NCBI RefSeq assembly: GCF_001499965.1
Contig: NZ_LQIT01000023.1
Location: 164,868 to 228,867 of the forward strand
Reading direction: 5' to 3'
Length of the DNA stretch: 64,000 nt
Origin: Mycobacterium sp. GA-2829
GTDB lineage: Bacteria > Actinomycetota > Actinomycetes > Mycobacteriales > Mycobacteriaceae
Part shown: one piece after another, positions 7,970-17,074 of the stretch
How the letters are laid out: the number at the start of each line of letters is the position of its first letter
How positions within the stretch are numbered: position 1 is the first letter of the stretch
Program-made: the position numbers and the translations under genes
The notes under the pieces: model-generated
What the model saw: only the letters and a program-made list of their open reading frames with translations
What the model was told of the DNA's origin: nothing
Databases searched by the model: none

Positions 7970-9180
7970 CTGACGTGCAGCCAGTGCACCAACCGGTCGT
8001 AGATGTCGGGATGGTTGAGCAGGTCGAAGTGGTGCAGCCCGGTCATCACCAGACCGTTGTCTGGTTCGAACGGGATCCGGCGGTGGCGGCCCCGCCCGGA
8101 TGCGCTCGCCGGCCGCACCAGGTGATCGCCGAACACCATGCCGACCGGCCGGGGCGCCGCCGACGTCGCCACGAAGTGGTACGACGCATCGGGCAGGAAC
8201 GGCACCTCGGCGCACCGGTCGCGCAGGAATTCGTCGGGATCGGCCGCGCCCCAATCGTCGTCGAGTAACGCGCCGAACCTCAGATCCTTGATCCCGTCGC
8301 TACGGAGGTTGAGAAACTGTGCAAGTGAACGGGTTTCGCGCAACTTCGCCAACGCCCACGACGCGGCGTTGACGCTCTTCTCCAGATCGGCGCCCAGGTG
8401 CGGCGAGCCGAGACAGACGACCTGCCGGACCCGTCGGGTCCAGTCGTCGCCGTTCTCGGCGCCGTAGTGGCAGGCGCTGCGCACCACCAGCCCACCCATC
8501 GAATGCCCGACGAGCGCGATGTCGGACACCGGCACCGGCCACGCCTCGGTCAGCGCGACGAGCAGTTCGTCGAGCGCGTGCCCGTTGGTCGAGATGTGCA
8601 GCCCGGTGTTGTACCGGACGTCGACGGGGGTGAAGCCGAGATCGTCGCGCAGCCGCTCGCCGTAGGGCCGCGGGTCGGGGGTGGCGATCCGCGGCGGGCG
8701 GCGCCATGACGACTCGGTCTGGCACAGCCCGTGCACGAACACCACGATGCGGTTCGTCGCCTCGGGGAACGCCCGGGCCAGCGGCGCGGGCGCGAGATCG
8801 ACCGCGTGGCCGTTGAGGCGCACCGCCATGGTGGTGGCCAACGCGTTGCCGCGGTCGGCGAGTTCATCGCCGTAGATGCCGTTGAGCGCAGCGATCGCCT
8901 CCGCGGCGCGGGGGAGCCGGTCGACGGGCATGTCGTCGTCGAACCGGTTGGCCGCCAATGCGCCGATCGCCTCGGGGATGCGCTGTCCCGCTGCGCCGAC
9001 AGCGGTGTAGACGGTCTCGGCGATGGCGTCGTGGATCACCTGGACCGGCCGTGCTGCCGGGCCGACCGACGCGAACACCCGGCTAGCGATGCCCTTGTGC
9101 ATCCCGCGGACGACGCCGTGCAGAACCGTGACACCCTCACCGGCGACCTCGCCGAGAGCCCTGACCTCAGTGGCGCGCAT
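7966..9180 (-). CDS. Alpha/beta hydrolase, lipase-like
   Basis: A 404-residue protein with a helical N-terminal third and a C-terminal alpha/beta hydrolase domain. The oxyanion stretch is VVFVHGLCQTESSW, the nucleophile elbow is LVGHSMGGLVVRSA (GHSMG), and candidate acid and base residues are in FEPDNGL and LHHFDLLNHPD. The pattern matches PGAP1/lipase-type esterases common in mycobacteria. The start used (ATG at 9180, MRATEVRAL) overlaps the end of the upstream rhomboid-like gene by 14 bases, implying coupling; a GTG further upstream is possible. The family acts on lipid or fatty esters, but the substrate here is unknown. Confidence 0.82.
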   Translation of the reverse strand: MRATEVRALGEVAGEGVTVLHGVVRGMHKGIASRVFASVGPAARPVQVIHDAIAETVYTAVGAAGQRIPEAIGALAANRFDDDMPVDRLPRAAEAIAALNGIYGDELADRGNALATTMAVRLNGHAVDLAPAPLARAFPEATNRIVVFVHGLCQTESSWRRPPRIATPDPRPYGERLRDDLGFTPVDVRYNTGLHISTNGHALDELLVALTEAWPVPVSDIALVGHSMGGLVVRSACHYGAENGDDWTRRVRQVVCLGSPHLGADLEKSVNAASWALAKLRETRSLAQFLNLRSDGIKDLRFGALLDDDWGAADPDEFLRDRCAEVPFLPDASYHFVATSAAPRPVGMVFGDHLVRPASASGRGRHRRIPFEPDNGLVMTGLHHFDLLNHPDIYDRLVHWLHVS

Positions 9181-9808
9181 ACCCCTGTGTACCCGGATAC
9201 GGCCGCCGGTCACGTCCCGGAGCGATCGGGGTCAGCGCCAGCCCGGTCACGTAGGCGCTGAGGTGGCCGACCTCGGTGAACGTCGGCCGCGCGATCACGT
9301 TGGCGGTCAGCGCCGCGGCACCCGCCGCGCGCAGGACTCCGCGGTAGCGGCGGGGCAGGTACGCCGACAGCGTCCCCGCAACGCCGAGCAGGAAGTAGCT
9401 GACCCCCACGTCGCGGGCATCGGCCAGCTTCGGCGGGGCCTGTTCGGCTCGGATCGACCTGCGCAGATACCCCTGACCGAGATAGGTGCCGGTGACGTGC
9501 GCGGCGGTGCCGACCAGCAGCCACCGCGTGGTGCCGAGCCGCCGTTCGGCCGGGGCGAGCACGGTGACGAACGCAGGCACGTACGGCCACCACCTGCTGC
9601 CGTCGAGCCAGAACAGGCTTGCCGCCAGCACCCGCGTCGGTTCCTCCGACAGATGGTTGAGGTTGGTGGACTGGCTGCGCAGCAGCTGTGCGCGCTCCCG
9701 CCCCGCTTCACGCTGAATCCAGGTGGTGGCGGCCAGGACGGCCAGCCAGACGAACGTCGCCGGAGCGCCGGCCAGGCAGCGTCGAACCAGGTGCAGCGCG
9801 CGTGTCAC
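9167..9808 (-). CDS. Rhomboid-like membrane protein
   Basis: A 213-residue integral membrane protein with about six hydrophobic segments. A serine in VGVSYFLLGVAGTL and a histidine in VGHLSAYVTGL occupy the places of the rhomboid Ser-His dyad (GxSx in TM4, His in TM6), although GVSY departs from the usual GASG, so proteolytic activity is uncertain. TAGATT at 9815-9820 lies six bases before the GTG start, so the mRNA may be leaderless. It overlaps the hydrolase gene downstream and the pair probably forms one operon. Confidence 0.72.
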   Translation of the reverse strand: MTRALHLVRRCLAGAPATFVWLAVLAATTWIQREAGRERAQLLRSQSTNLNHLSEEPTRVLAASLFWLDGSRWWPYVPAFVTVLAPAERRLGTTRWLLVGTAAHVTGTYLGQGYLRRSIRAEQAPPKLADARDVGVSYFLLGVAGTLSAYLPRRYRGVLRAAGAAALTANVIARPTFTEVGHLSAYVTGLALTPIAPGRDRRPYPGTQGYARH

Positions 9809-9814
9809 CTCGTG

Positions 9815-9820
9815 AATCTA
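9815..9820 (-). promoter_or_regulatory. -10 box for the rhomboid-like gene (leaderless)
   Basis: TAGATT, six bases before the GTG at 9808. The same box and spacing precede lpdA. Confidence 0.5.
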
Positions 9821-9824
9821 CCGG

Positions 9825-10781
9825 TCAGCCGGCTTGCAGCGTGACCTGCGGGCTCTGACCATAGGAGCCGTAGTACTGCTCCTCGAAGGCCGCCAGGTCG
9901 ACGAAACCCCAGCGCGCCGCGATCGCGAACACCGTCGTCGATTCGGGGGCCTGGTCGAGCAGTTCGCGGTGGGCGCGGTCCAGTCGGATGCGCCGCAGGT
10001 GCTCGAGCGGGGCCACCCCGAGGTGCCGACGGAACAGATAGGTCACACCGTCGGGGGTGAGCTCGACCGCCGCGGCGATGTCGGCGACGCCGATGTCGCC
10101 GTCGGCGTTCTCCTCCATGTAGCCGATCGCGCGGCGCAGGAAGTTGGGCACCAGCCGGCCGGGGTGTTCGGTGCCGGGAGTGCGGGTCATCGGGAAGATC
10201 TCGAGCACCCGCGTCGCCAGCATGCGGGCGGCCTTGCCGAGCACGATCGGGTTCGCCGTCACCGGGTCGGCGAGCAGCCGCTCGACGGACGTGAGGGTGT
10301 TGACCCACAATTCGGCGGCCGCGGTGCTGACGGGGTTGCCGGACATGAACCGCAGCGACGACGGTGCGACACCGGCCGACTGCGCCAGCACCCGCACCGG
10401 GATGGTCACCGTGTGGGATAACGCGTGGTCACAGTGGCAGCGGTAATGCGCGCCGGGGAAGTTGGACATGAACACGTCACCGCGCCGGTAGGACACCCCG
10501 TGGGCATCGCTGTTGGCGGTGACCGTGCCGGCCTGCAGCTCGGCGATGACCACGGCGCCGTAGTCCTCGACGTCGAACTGCAGCTGGGCGGGCAGCCGCA
10601 CGTCATGGCATTCGAACGCCGACGTCTGACGCCGGTCCACGCTCAACGCGCGGGCCTTTGTGCGGGATTCCCTCATCCGCAGGCTGGCGCCGTATTCGGT
10701 TCGCAGCAGGTCGAAGGCCTCGCCGAGATCAGGAGTGGCCCACGACTCCCGGCGGACAGGGGGTGCCGCTGGTGCGTTCAC
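9825..10781 (-). CDS. AraC-family transcriptional regulator
   Basis: The C-terminal 100 residues form an AraC/XylS DNA-binding domain: first helix-turn-helix VADIAAAVELTPDGVTYLFRRH, the linker RRIRLDRAHREL and second helix-turn-helix FAIAARWGFVDLAAFEEQY ending GQSPQ. The N-terminal 180 residues resemble the AraC-binding-like domain with a cupin-type ligand pocket (VSYRRGDVFMSNF). The 318-residue length fits the family. I chose the GTG at 10781 because AAGGGGGG sits a few bases before it; a longer frame begins at 10853. No catabolic gene lies next to it, so the regulon is not evident. Confidence 0.82.
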   Translation of the reverse strand: MNAPAAPPVRRESWATPDLGEAFDLLRTEYGASLRMRESRTKARALSVDRRQTSAFECHDVRLPAQLQFDVEDYGAVVIAELQAGTVTANSDAHGVSYRRGDVFMSNFPGAHYRCHCDHALSHTVTIPVRVLAQSAGVAPSSLRFMSGNPVSTAAAELWVNTLTSVERLLADPVTANPIVLGKAARMLATRVLEIFPMTRTPGTEHPGRLVPNFLRRAIGYMEENADGDIGVADIAAAVELTPDGVTYLFRRHLGVAPLEHLRRIRLDRAHRELLDQAPESTTVFAIAARWGFVDLAAFEEQYYGSYGQSPQVTLQAG

Positions 10782-10907
10782 CGGGCCCCCCTTCTCACGC
10801 GCCTTTCGACGGCGACCGACCACGGCGGGTCGGCCGCGCACAGGGACCACCATAACCTCACTAATGACGCGGACGCGAATATTTGCCGAACCTTGTTGAA
10901 ACTGAAA

Positions 10908-13499
10908 CTAACCGGTTTTGAGCCGGATCTTCCAGCGAACGAAGCTCAGATACCCGGCGCACAGCGCGCCGAGCATCGCCATGTCGAACCACCAGGCCGA
11001 GCCGGTGTGCTCCCAGTGCGAGTCCTTGGGGGTCAGCGGACCCGGGACCAGCTTGATCAGATCGATCGTCGACGCCGAGGCGGCGAAGCCCCACCGCGCC
11101 GGGGTGAACCAGGACAGCTGGTCGAGCACGAGCCGATCGGTGACCGGGATCATGCCGCCGGAGAACACCAACTGGCTCATCACCGCCACCACCAGCAGCG
11201 GCATGATCTGCTCGTTGGACTTCGCCAGCGCCGACAGCGCCAAACCGACCATCGCGGCGGTCACCGTCGTCGCACCCATGACCACGAACAACTCCGCCGT
11301 CGGGCTGAGGAACGTCAACGCGCCCTGGGTGGGGGCACCCTTACCGGCGATCGTGATCGCGGTGACGATCGAGGACTGCAGAATCGCGAACACCGCGTAG
11401 ATGCAGACCTTCGCGAACAGGTACGCCGTCGTCGACAGACCAACGGCCTGCTCGCGCCGGAAGATCGCCCGTTCGCCGATCAGGTCGCGCACCGTCAGCG
11501 CGGTGCCCATGAAGATCGCACCGACGTTGAGCAGCACCAGGATCTGACCGGGTTCGTTGGGTGCGTCGCCCATCGGGTCCGGGATCCCGAAGCCGACGGT
11601 GCCGGGCACCGACAGCGACAGCACGCCCATGATGAACGGCAGCAGCGCCAGGAACACGAAGTAGCCGCGGTCGGAGATGATCAGCCGCATCTGGCGCCGC
11701 GCGATGGTCGAGAACTGCCGGCGCAGACTCGTCTTCGACGGTGCGCCGAGATCGCTTGGTTCGTCGTCGGAAGCTTGCTGATCCGTGGGCGGGGGCCCGT
11801 TGAGTGCGAGGAACCGCTGATTGGCGGCCTCGGGGTCGCTGGCCACCGAGCTGAAGATGTCGGCCCAGTTCGTGGTGCCCATCGCCCGGCCGATCTCGCT
11901 GGGCGGCCCGCAGAACGCGGTCTTGCCGCCGGGGGCCAGCAGCAGCACCTGATCGCACACGTCGAGATAGGTCAGCGAGTGCGTCACCACCAGCACGACG
12001 CGGCCGGCGTCGGCGAGCTGGCGCAGCATCGTCATGACCTGCCGGTCCAGCGCCGGGTCCAGACCCGAGGTGGGCTCGTCGAGGATCAGCAGCGACGGGC
12101 CGGTCAGCAGCTCCAGCGCGACCGATGCGCGTTTGCGCTGGCCACCGGACAGTTTGTCGACGCGGGTCTCGAGGTGTTTGGTCATCTCGAGTTCCTCGAG
12201 GACCTGCATGACGACCTGCTCGCGGTCGGCCTTCGTGGTGTCCGGGGGCAGCCGCAGTTCGGCGGCGTACATCAGCGCCTGTTTGACGGTCAGCTGTCCG
12301 TGCACCACGTCGTCCTGCGGGACCATCCCGATCCGGGAGCGCAGCGAGGCGTACTCGGAGTGGATGTTGTGGCCCTCGAACGCCACCGAGCCCGCGGTCG
12401 GATGGGTGTAGCCGGCGACCAGCCGCGCGAACGTCGACTTGCCCGCACCGGACGGCCCGATCACCGCGGTCAGCGTTCCGGGGCGCGCGGTCAACGAGAT
12501 GTTGTCGAGCAGGGTCTTGTTGTTCTCGATCGTCCATGTGATGGCGCGGACGTCGAGGCCGCCGGTGGCCGTCGCTGCTGCGGTCTCGGTGCGCCGCACC
12601 AGCGTGCCGCCCGAGAACACCAGGTCGACGTTGCCGATCGTGACGGTGTCGCCCTCACGCAGCAGTGCCGATTCGACTCGGGCGCCGTTGACGAACGTGC
12701 CGTTGATGCTGCGGGCGTCGACGATCTCGGTGCCGCCGGCCGCGGGGACCAGTGAGGCGTGGTGGCGGGAGGCCAGCACGTCGGGGATGACGATGTCGTT
12801 GTCGCTCGCGCGACCGATCTTGATCGCTCCGGCCGGCGCCTCCGGGGCCCGGCCAGGGCGCAGGATGCGCAGCATGCTCGTCGCGAGGTTCCCCGCGTCG
12901 GCGGACCGCGGCGCCGCCGTCGGCCCCATCCGGGTCACCGGCTCGAGCGCGGCCTGCTCCGACAGCGGCGGCACGGACATGGCGTGGCCTGCGGTGTGTG
13001 GCCGCGCCGGCGGGGGAGGTGGCGGCGCGTGGTGCGCCTGCGGCCCGGACGGATACACCGGCGGCTGCGCCCCGGTGGGGTAACGCGGCTGCGGCCGGGA
13101 CGCCGGCGGCGCGCTCGGGGTCCAGCCGCCGGTCGCCGCGCGTGCGACGGGGACCGCGGTGGTCTGCGGCGGCCGCCCCGCCGAACCCTGATGGCGGCCG
13201 ACCTCGAAGATCAGCTGCGGGCCGTCGGGGTTGCCGATGTTGAGGGTCTGCCCGTCGCGGATGTCCACCGCGGGGACGCGGCGGCCGTTGGCGAACATGC
13301 CGTTGAGGCTGCCGTTGTCGATCGCCACCCAGCGGCCTTGGTCGAAGCGCAGCACCAGGTGCGCGCGTGAGATCAGGGGGTGGGCGATACGGACGTCGGC
13401 CCGCAGATCGCGCCCGATGACAACGTCGTTGCCGGGGGCGAAACTGCGGGTGGATCCTTCGTACCGAACGGTCAGCGCAGGTGGGGACGGTCGGCTCAT
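10908..13499 (-). CDS. FHA-domain ABC exporter, Rv1747 type
   Basis: An 863-residue protein arranged as in M. tuberculosis Rv1747 (865 residues). It has FHA domain 1 (VVIGRDLRADVRIAHPLISRAH), a Pro/Ala-rich linker, FHA domain 2 (IKIGRASDNDIVIPDVLASRHH), an ABC ATPase and six membrane segments. The ATPase shows Walker A GPSGAGKST, signature LSGGQRKR and Walker B LLILDEPTSGLD. In Rv1747 the FHA domains bind phosphothreonines made by PknF, and the protein is linked to phosphatidylinositol mannoside export; the linker here has Thr/Ser residues that could serve. No kinase gene is adjacent. TAGAGT at 13508-13513 lies eight bases before the ATG. Confidence 0.9.
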   Translation of the reverse strand: MSRPSPPALTVRYEGSTRSFAPGNDVVIGRDLRADVRIAHPLISRAHLVLRFDQGRWVAIDNGSLNGMFANGRRVPAVDIRDGQTLNIGNPDGPQLIFEVGRHQGSAGRPPQTTAVPVARAATGGWTPSAPPASRPQPRYPTGAQPPVYPSGPQAHHAPPPPPPARPHTAGHAMSVPPLSEQAALEPVTRMGPTAAPRSADAGNLATSMLRILRPGRAPEAPAGAIKIGRASDNDIVIPDVLASRHHASLVPAAGGTEIVDARSINGTFVNGARVESALLREGDTVTIGNVDLVFSGGTLVRRTETAAATATGGLDVRAITWTIENNKTLLDNISLTARPGTLTAVIGPSGAGKSTFARLVAGYTHPTAGSVAFEGHNIHSEYASLRSRIGMVPQDDVVHGQLTVKQALMYAAELRLPPDTTKADREQVVMQVLEELEMTKHLETRVDKLSGGQRKRASVALELLTGPSLLILDEPTSGLDPALDRQVMTMLRQLADAGRVVLVVTHSLTYLDVCDQVLLLAPGGKTAFCGPPSEIGRAMGTTNWADIFSSVASDPEAANQRFLALNGPPPTDQQASDDEPSDLGAPSKTSLRRQFSTIARRQMRLIISDRGYFVFLALLPFIMGVLSLSVPGTVGFGIPDPMGDAPNEPGQILVLLNVGAIFMGTALTVRDLIGERAIFRREQAVGLSTTAYLFAKVCIYAVFAILQSSIVTAITIAGKGAPTQGALTFLSPTAELFVVMGATTVTAAMVGLALSALAKSNEQIMPLLVVAVMSQLVFSGGMIPVTDRLVLDQLSWFTPARWGFAASASTIDLIKLVPGPLTPKDSHWEHTGSAWWFDMAMLGALCAGYLSFVRWKIRLKTG

Positions 13500-13507
13500 C
13501 GGGACCA

Positions 13508-13513
13508 ACTCTA
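13508..13513 (-). promoter_or_regulatory. -10 box for the FHA-ABC gene (leaderless)
   Basis: TAGAGT, eight bases before the ATG at 13499, inside a short A/T-rich patch (CTATAGAG). Confidence 0.45.
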
Positions 13514-13542
13514 TAGGTAGGCCAGGAGATTCCGGCTGATCA

Positions 13543-14433
13543 TCACCTCGCGTCGGCGAGGCTCGGCACCGCGGCGTCGGGGTAGCGGTCATCGGGATCC
13601 CACACGTCCCACGTCTGCACACCCCAGAACACCGCGAACTCGGCGATCAGCGCCGCCTCGACGACGAAGACGCCGAACCGCACGTCGGCGAGCAGGAAGA
13701 CGACCGCGAGCACCACCGTCGCCAGCATCACCGCGGCGATCGCGGCGTAGAACCGGGCCAGGCGGGTGCGATCGGCGGCGCGCGCGTAGCAGGCGTGATA
13801 GACCGCCACCAACACGATGCCGAGGAAGAAGGCGACTGCGGCGATGACGTGTGCGCGGTCCAGGAACCAGTCCCAGAACGACAGCAGCGCCCCGGCCACG
13901 ACGAGCGCGAACAGCGCCTTGGGCAGCCACGGTTCGATGCGCAGCAGCACCCCGGCGATGCGTTTCCACAGCGAGGCGCAGTGGTCGGGTTCGGCGGTGG
14001 GCGGGTGCTGCCGCGGACGCCACTTCTGCAGGGCCACATAGAGTGCGCAGCCCGCGAGCGCGGCGACGAACAGGGCGGTGATGTTGTTGGCGACCGCGCC
14101 GTACGGGTCGGCCTCGGTCGGCAACCAGGGCTGGCACAGGCCGTCGGCGTCGGTGGGGATCAACGCGACGACGAACGCGAGGAAGCCCGAGAAGTTCAGC
14201 AGCGCGTCCTCACCGAGCCGGCTGCCCTGATAGGCGATCAGGCAGATCCCGGCGGCGCACAGCGCGGCGACGAACACCGCGTGGCTGCGGGTGTAGAAGA
14301 ACGCGCTGATCGAACTCTGCAGACAGGTCTGCTGCCAGGTCAGGCCGACGGATACGGCCAGGAAGACGACCAGCGCGACCAGCCCGACTCGCACGTAGCG
14401 GTAGGTGACCATCGCGTCGTTGGTCGCCTCCAC
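13543..14433 (-). CDS. Multi-pass integral membrane protein of unknown function
   Basis: A 296-residue protein with about seven membrane segments: residues 13-30 (VGLVALVVFLAVSVGLTW), then FVAALCAAGICLIAY, FSGFLAFVVALIP, ITALFVAALAGCALYVAL, ALFALVVAGALLSFWDWF, VIAAVAFFLGIVLVAVYH and FYAAIAAVMLATVVLAVVFLL. The loops hold two Cys (LTWQQTCLQSS, ADGLCQPW). The GTG at 14433 follows the upstream oxidoreductase stop by four bases; an internal ATG at 14412 is an alternative. Family not recognised. Confidence 0.65.
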   Translation of the reverse strand: MEATNDAMVTYRYVRVGLVALVVFLAVSVGLTWQQTCLQSSISAFFYTRSHAVFVAALCAAGICLIAYQGSRLGEDALLNFSGFLAFVVALIPTDADGLCQPWLPTEADPYGAVANNITALFVAALAGCALYVALQKWRPRQHPPTAEPDHCASLWKRIAGVLLRIEPWLPKALFALVVAGALLSFWDWFLDRAHVIAAVAFFLGIVLVAVYHACYARAADRTRLARFYAAIAAVMLATVVLAVVFLLADVRFGVFVVEAALIAEFAVFWGVQTWDVWDPDDRYPDAAVPSLADAR

Positions 14434-14437
14434 GGCC

Positions 14438-15643
14438 TCACCCCAGTACGGGCAGCGAATCCGGGGCGCCGGTCACCACGCAGTAGGTGTGGCTGTAGAT
14501 CGTGGCCATGCACTTGTTGCAGTGGGTACACGCCGAGCGGACCGACCCGCGCACATCCTCGGCCTGAATGCGTTGCAGCAGATCGGGTTCGGCGAGCAGG
14601 GCGCGACCCATCGCGACGAACTCGAACCCCTCGGCCATCGCGAGGTCCATGGTCTCGCGGTTGGTGATGCCCCCGAGCAGGATCAGCGGCATCGTCAGTT
14701 CGGCGCGGAACAGCCGGGCCTTGTCGAGCAGGAACGCCTCGCGGTAGGGGTATTCGCGGAAGAACTTCTTACCGGTCATGCGGATGCCCCAGCTCAGCGG
14801 CGGTTTGAACGCGCCCGCGAACTCCTTGACCGGGGCGTCGCCGTGGAACAGGTAGAGCGGGTTGACCAGGGAGCTGCCGGCGGTGAGCTCCAGGGCGTCC
14901 AGCCCGCCGTCCTCCTCGAGCCACTTGGCGGTCTGCAGCGACTCCTCGAGCGGGATGCCCGCGCGGATGCCGTCGGTCATGTTGAGTTTCGCGGTCACCG
15001 CGATCTGGTTCCCGACCGCCTCGCGGACGGCCTGCACCACGCCGCGCGCGACCTTGGCGCGGTTCTCCAGCGACCCACCGAACTCGTCCTTGCGCTTGTT
15101 GATCAGTGGCGACAGAAACGAACTGGCGAGGTAGTTGTGGCCGAGGTGGATCTCGACGGCGTCGAAACCGGACTCGATCGCCAGGCGGGCGGCGTTGGCG
15201 TGCGCCGCGGTCACGTCGGCGATGTCCTCGCGGGTGGCCTTCTTGGCGAACCGCATCGACAGCGGGTTGAAGAACCGCACCGGCGCCAGCGCCTTCGCCT
15301 TGTTCGTGCGGGCGTTGGCGACCGGGCCGGCATGGCCGATCTGCGCGCTGATCGCCGCGCCCTCGGAGTGCACGGCCTCGGTCAGGCGGCGCAGTCCGGG
15401 CACCGCCTCCGGACGCATCCAGATCTGCCAGCCGTCGGTGCGGCCGCCGGGCGCCACCGCGCAGTAGGCGACCGTGGTCATGCCCACGCCGCCGGCCGCG
15501 GGCAGCCGGTGATAGTGGATCAGATCATCGGTGACCAGCGCGTTCGGCGTCGCCGCCTCGAACGTCGCGGCCTTGATGATGCGGTTGCGCAGCGTCACCG
15601 GGCCCAGCTTGGCCGGGGTGAACACATCGGGCGGGGTGTTCAT
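14438..15643 (-). CDS. NADH:flavin oxidoreductase, old yellow enzyme family
   Basis: The 401-residue protein is an FMN TIM-barrel enzyme of the old yellow enzyme family. It starts MNTPPDVFTPAKLGPVTLRN and carries AQIGHAGP (His/Asn substrate region), the phosphate-binding segment near ILLGGITN and FEFVAMGRALLAEPD. A C-terminal cysteine cluster, CTHCNKC, resembles part of the Fe-S site of 2,4-dienoyl-CoA reductase-type members but the protein lacks their extra NADPH domain. It corresponds in position to Rv3359, next to folD. Divergent from folD with only 39 bases between the starts. Likely reduces activated double bonds; substrate unknown. Confidence 0.85.
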   Translation of the reverse strand: MNTPPDVFTPAKLGPVTLRNRIIKAATFEAATPNALVTDDLIHYHRLPAAGGVGMTTVAYCAVAPGGRTDGWQIWMRPEAVPGLRRLTEAVHSEGAAISAQIGHAGPVANARTNKAKALAPVRFFNPLSMRFAKKATREDIADVTAAHANAARLAIESGFDAVEIHLGHNYLASSFLSPLINKRKDEFGGSLENRAKVARGVVQAVREAVGNQIAVTAKLNMTDGIRAGIPLEESLQTAKWLEEDGGLDALELTAGSSLVNPLYLFHGDAPVKEFAGAFKPPLSWGIRMTGKKFFREYPYREAFLLDKARLFRAELTMPLILLGGITNRETMDLAMAEGFEFVAMGRALLAEPDLLQRIQAEDVRGSVRSACTHCNKCMATIYSHTYCVVTGAPDSLPVLG

Positions 15644-15682
15644 ACCCGAAGCCTGCCACACCGACGTGACAAACTGACTGAC

Positions 15683-16543
15683 GTGGGTGCGATAACGCTG
15701 GACGGTAAAGCCACGCGCGACGAGATCTTCGTCGACCTCAAGGAACGGGTGGCCGCGCTGACCGCGCAGGGCCGCACCCCGGGGCTGGGGACGGTGCTCG
15801 TCGGTGACGATCCGGGTTCGCACGCCTATGTCCGCGGGAAGCACTCCGACTGCGCGAAGGTCGGGATCAACTCGATCCGCCGCGACCTGCCCGCCGACAT
15901 CAGCCAGGCCGAACTCGATGCGACGATCGACGAGCTCAACGCCAACCCGGAGTGCACCGGCTACATCGTGCAGCTCCCGCTGCCTCGGGGTCAGTTGGAC
16001 GAGAACGCCGCCCTCGAACGCATCGACCCGGGTAAGGACGCCGACGGCCTGCATCCGACGAACCTGGGCCGGCTCGTGCTCAACGAACCCGCGCCGCTGC
16101 CGTGCACCCCGCGCGGGATCGTGCATCTGCTGCGGCGCTACGAGGTGGAGATAGCCGGGGCGCACGTGGTGGTGATCGGTCGCGGCGTGACGGTCGGCCG
16201 TCCGCTCGGACTGCTGCTGACCCGCCGGTCGGAGAACGCCACGGTCACGTTGTGCCACACCGCGACCCGACACCTGCCGCAGTTCACCCTCGAGGCCGAC
16301 ATCATCGTCGCCGCGGCGGGGGTGCCGCACATGGTGACCGCGGAGATGGTGAAGCCGGGTGCGGCGGTGATCGACGTCGGGGTCAGCCGCGACGACAACG
16401 GCAAGCTCGTCGGCGACGTCGCCCCCGATGTGTGGGATGTCGCGGGCCACGTGTCGCCCAACCCCGGCGGCGTCGGCCCGCTGACGCGCGCGTTCCTGCT
16501 GACGAACGTCGTCGAGCGCGCCGAGGTCCTCGCGCGCGGGTGA
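15683..16543 (+). CDS. folD: FolD, methylenetetrahydrofolate dehydrogenase/cyclohydrolase
   Basis: A 286-residue bifunctional enzyme interconverting 5,10-methylene-THF and 10-formyl-THF with NADP. Landmarks are the catalytic lysine in YVRGKHSDC, the substrate signatures TGYIVQLPLPRG and DADGLHPTNLG, the NADP motif VVIGRGVTVGRPLGLLL and the C-terminal PNPGGVGPLTRAFLLTN. GTG start (MGAITLDGKATRD) chosen by similarity to M. tuberculosis FolD; no Shine-Dalgarno is visible. It overlaps the next gene by four bases (GTGA). It supplies one-carbon units for purine, thymidylate and methionine synthesis. Confidence 0.95.
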   Translation: MGAITLDGKATRDEIFVDLKERVAALTAQGRTPGLGTVLVGDDPGSHAYVRGKHSDCAKVGINSIRRDLPADISQAELDATIDELNANPECTGYIVQLPLPRGQLDENAALERIDPGKDADGLHPTNLGRLVLNEPAPLPCTPRGIVHLLRRYEVEIAGAHVVVIGRGVTVGRPLGLLLTRRSENATVTLCHTATRHLPQFTLEADIIVAAAGVPHMVTAEMVKPGAAVIDVGVSRDDNGKLVGDVAPDVWDVAGHVSPNPGGVGPLTRAFLLTNVVERAEVLARG

Positions 16544-16833
16544 CCGTCAAGGAGTTCGCCCGCAAGGTCTTCGCGGGACAGTGGCCGATCCTCGTGGTCG
16601 GCCTGATAGTCGTCGCCGCGTTCGGTCTGGTGATCGCCGGCTACTGGCGGCGTGGTGCGCTGGTCCTCGCCGTGGGTGTGGGTGTTGCTGCGGCGCTGCG
16701 CATCTCGCTGCCCGACGAGCGGGCCGGGTTGCTGGTGGTGCGCAGCAGGATGGTCGACGTCGTCACGACCGCCACGGTCAGCGCGACGATGCTCTACGTC
16801 GCGTGGACGATCGACCCGCTCGGCACCAGCTAG
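16540..16833 (+). CDS. DUF3017 small membrane protein
   Basis: A 97-residue protein with three hydrophobic segments: WPILVVGLIVVAAFGLVIAGYW, ALVLAVGVGVAAALRI and VVTTATVSATMLYVAW. This is the pattern of the DUF3017 family found directly after folD in actinobacteria (Rv3355c position). The GTG overlaps the folD stop, so it is translationally coupled. Function unknown. It is too short for transport on its own and might act as a small membrane partner. Confidence 0.82.
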   Translation: MTVKEFARKVFAGQWPILVVGLIVVAAFGLVIAGYWRRGALVLAVGVGVAAALRISLPDERAGLLVVRSRMVDVVTTATVSATMLYVAWTIDPLGTS

Positions 16834-16847
16834 CCCCTTCTTCCCTT

Positions 16848-16910
16848 CGCCGAGCGTGAGCCCGCGCGCGAGAAATCGCGCGAAACTCGTGCACAGGCTC
16901 ACGTTCGGCG
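16848..16910. repeat. Palindromic element A (CGCCGAG/CTCGGCG family)
   Basis: Arms 16848-16862 and 16896-16910 pair at 14 of 15 positions (GCCGAGCGTGAGCC against GGCTCACGTTCGGC). Inside is a perfect 7-bp stem (CGCGCGA/TCGCGCG) with a GAAA loop at 16872-16875. It lies 15 bases after the DUF3017 stop and 164 bases before the glutamate dehydrogenase gene, both on the plus strand. It has no U-tract. It may act as a terminator or RNA-processing site. Confidence 0.7.
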
Positions 16911-17074
16911 GGCGTTACACACTGTAAGCAGTCCGCACCGACTCGTGACTGAATGTCACTGCGGCTCGCACGCAACACAGGCCAGACTCATCAACGGATG
17001 GCGGCGCTGCCACCGAGGTCAGATCCTCGTGGCGTATCGCCACGACCGAGATCTTTTGACCGACAGGGGCTTCC

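Noticed and set aside
10425..12755. A 776-codon plus-strand frame opposite the AraC and FHA-ABC genes
   Set aside because: Antisense shadow; both minus-strand genes have full domain motifs.
14405..15682. N-terminal extension of folD across the flavin oxidoreductase gene
   Set aside because: The extension has no folD homology; the GTG at 15683 gives the normal family length.
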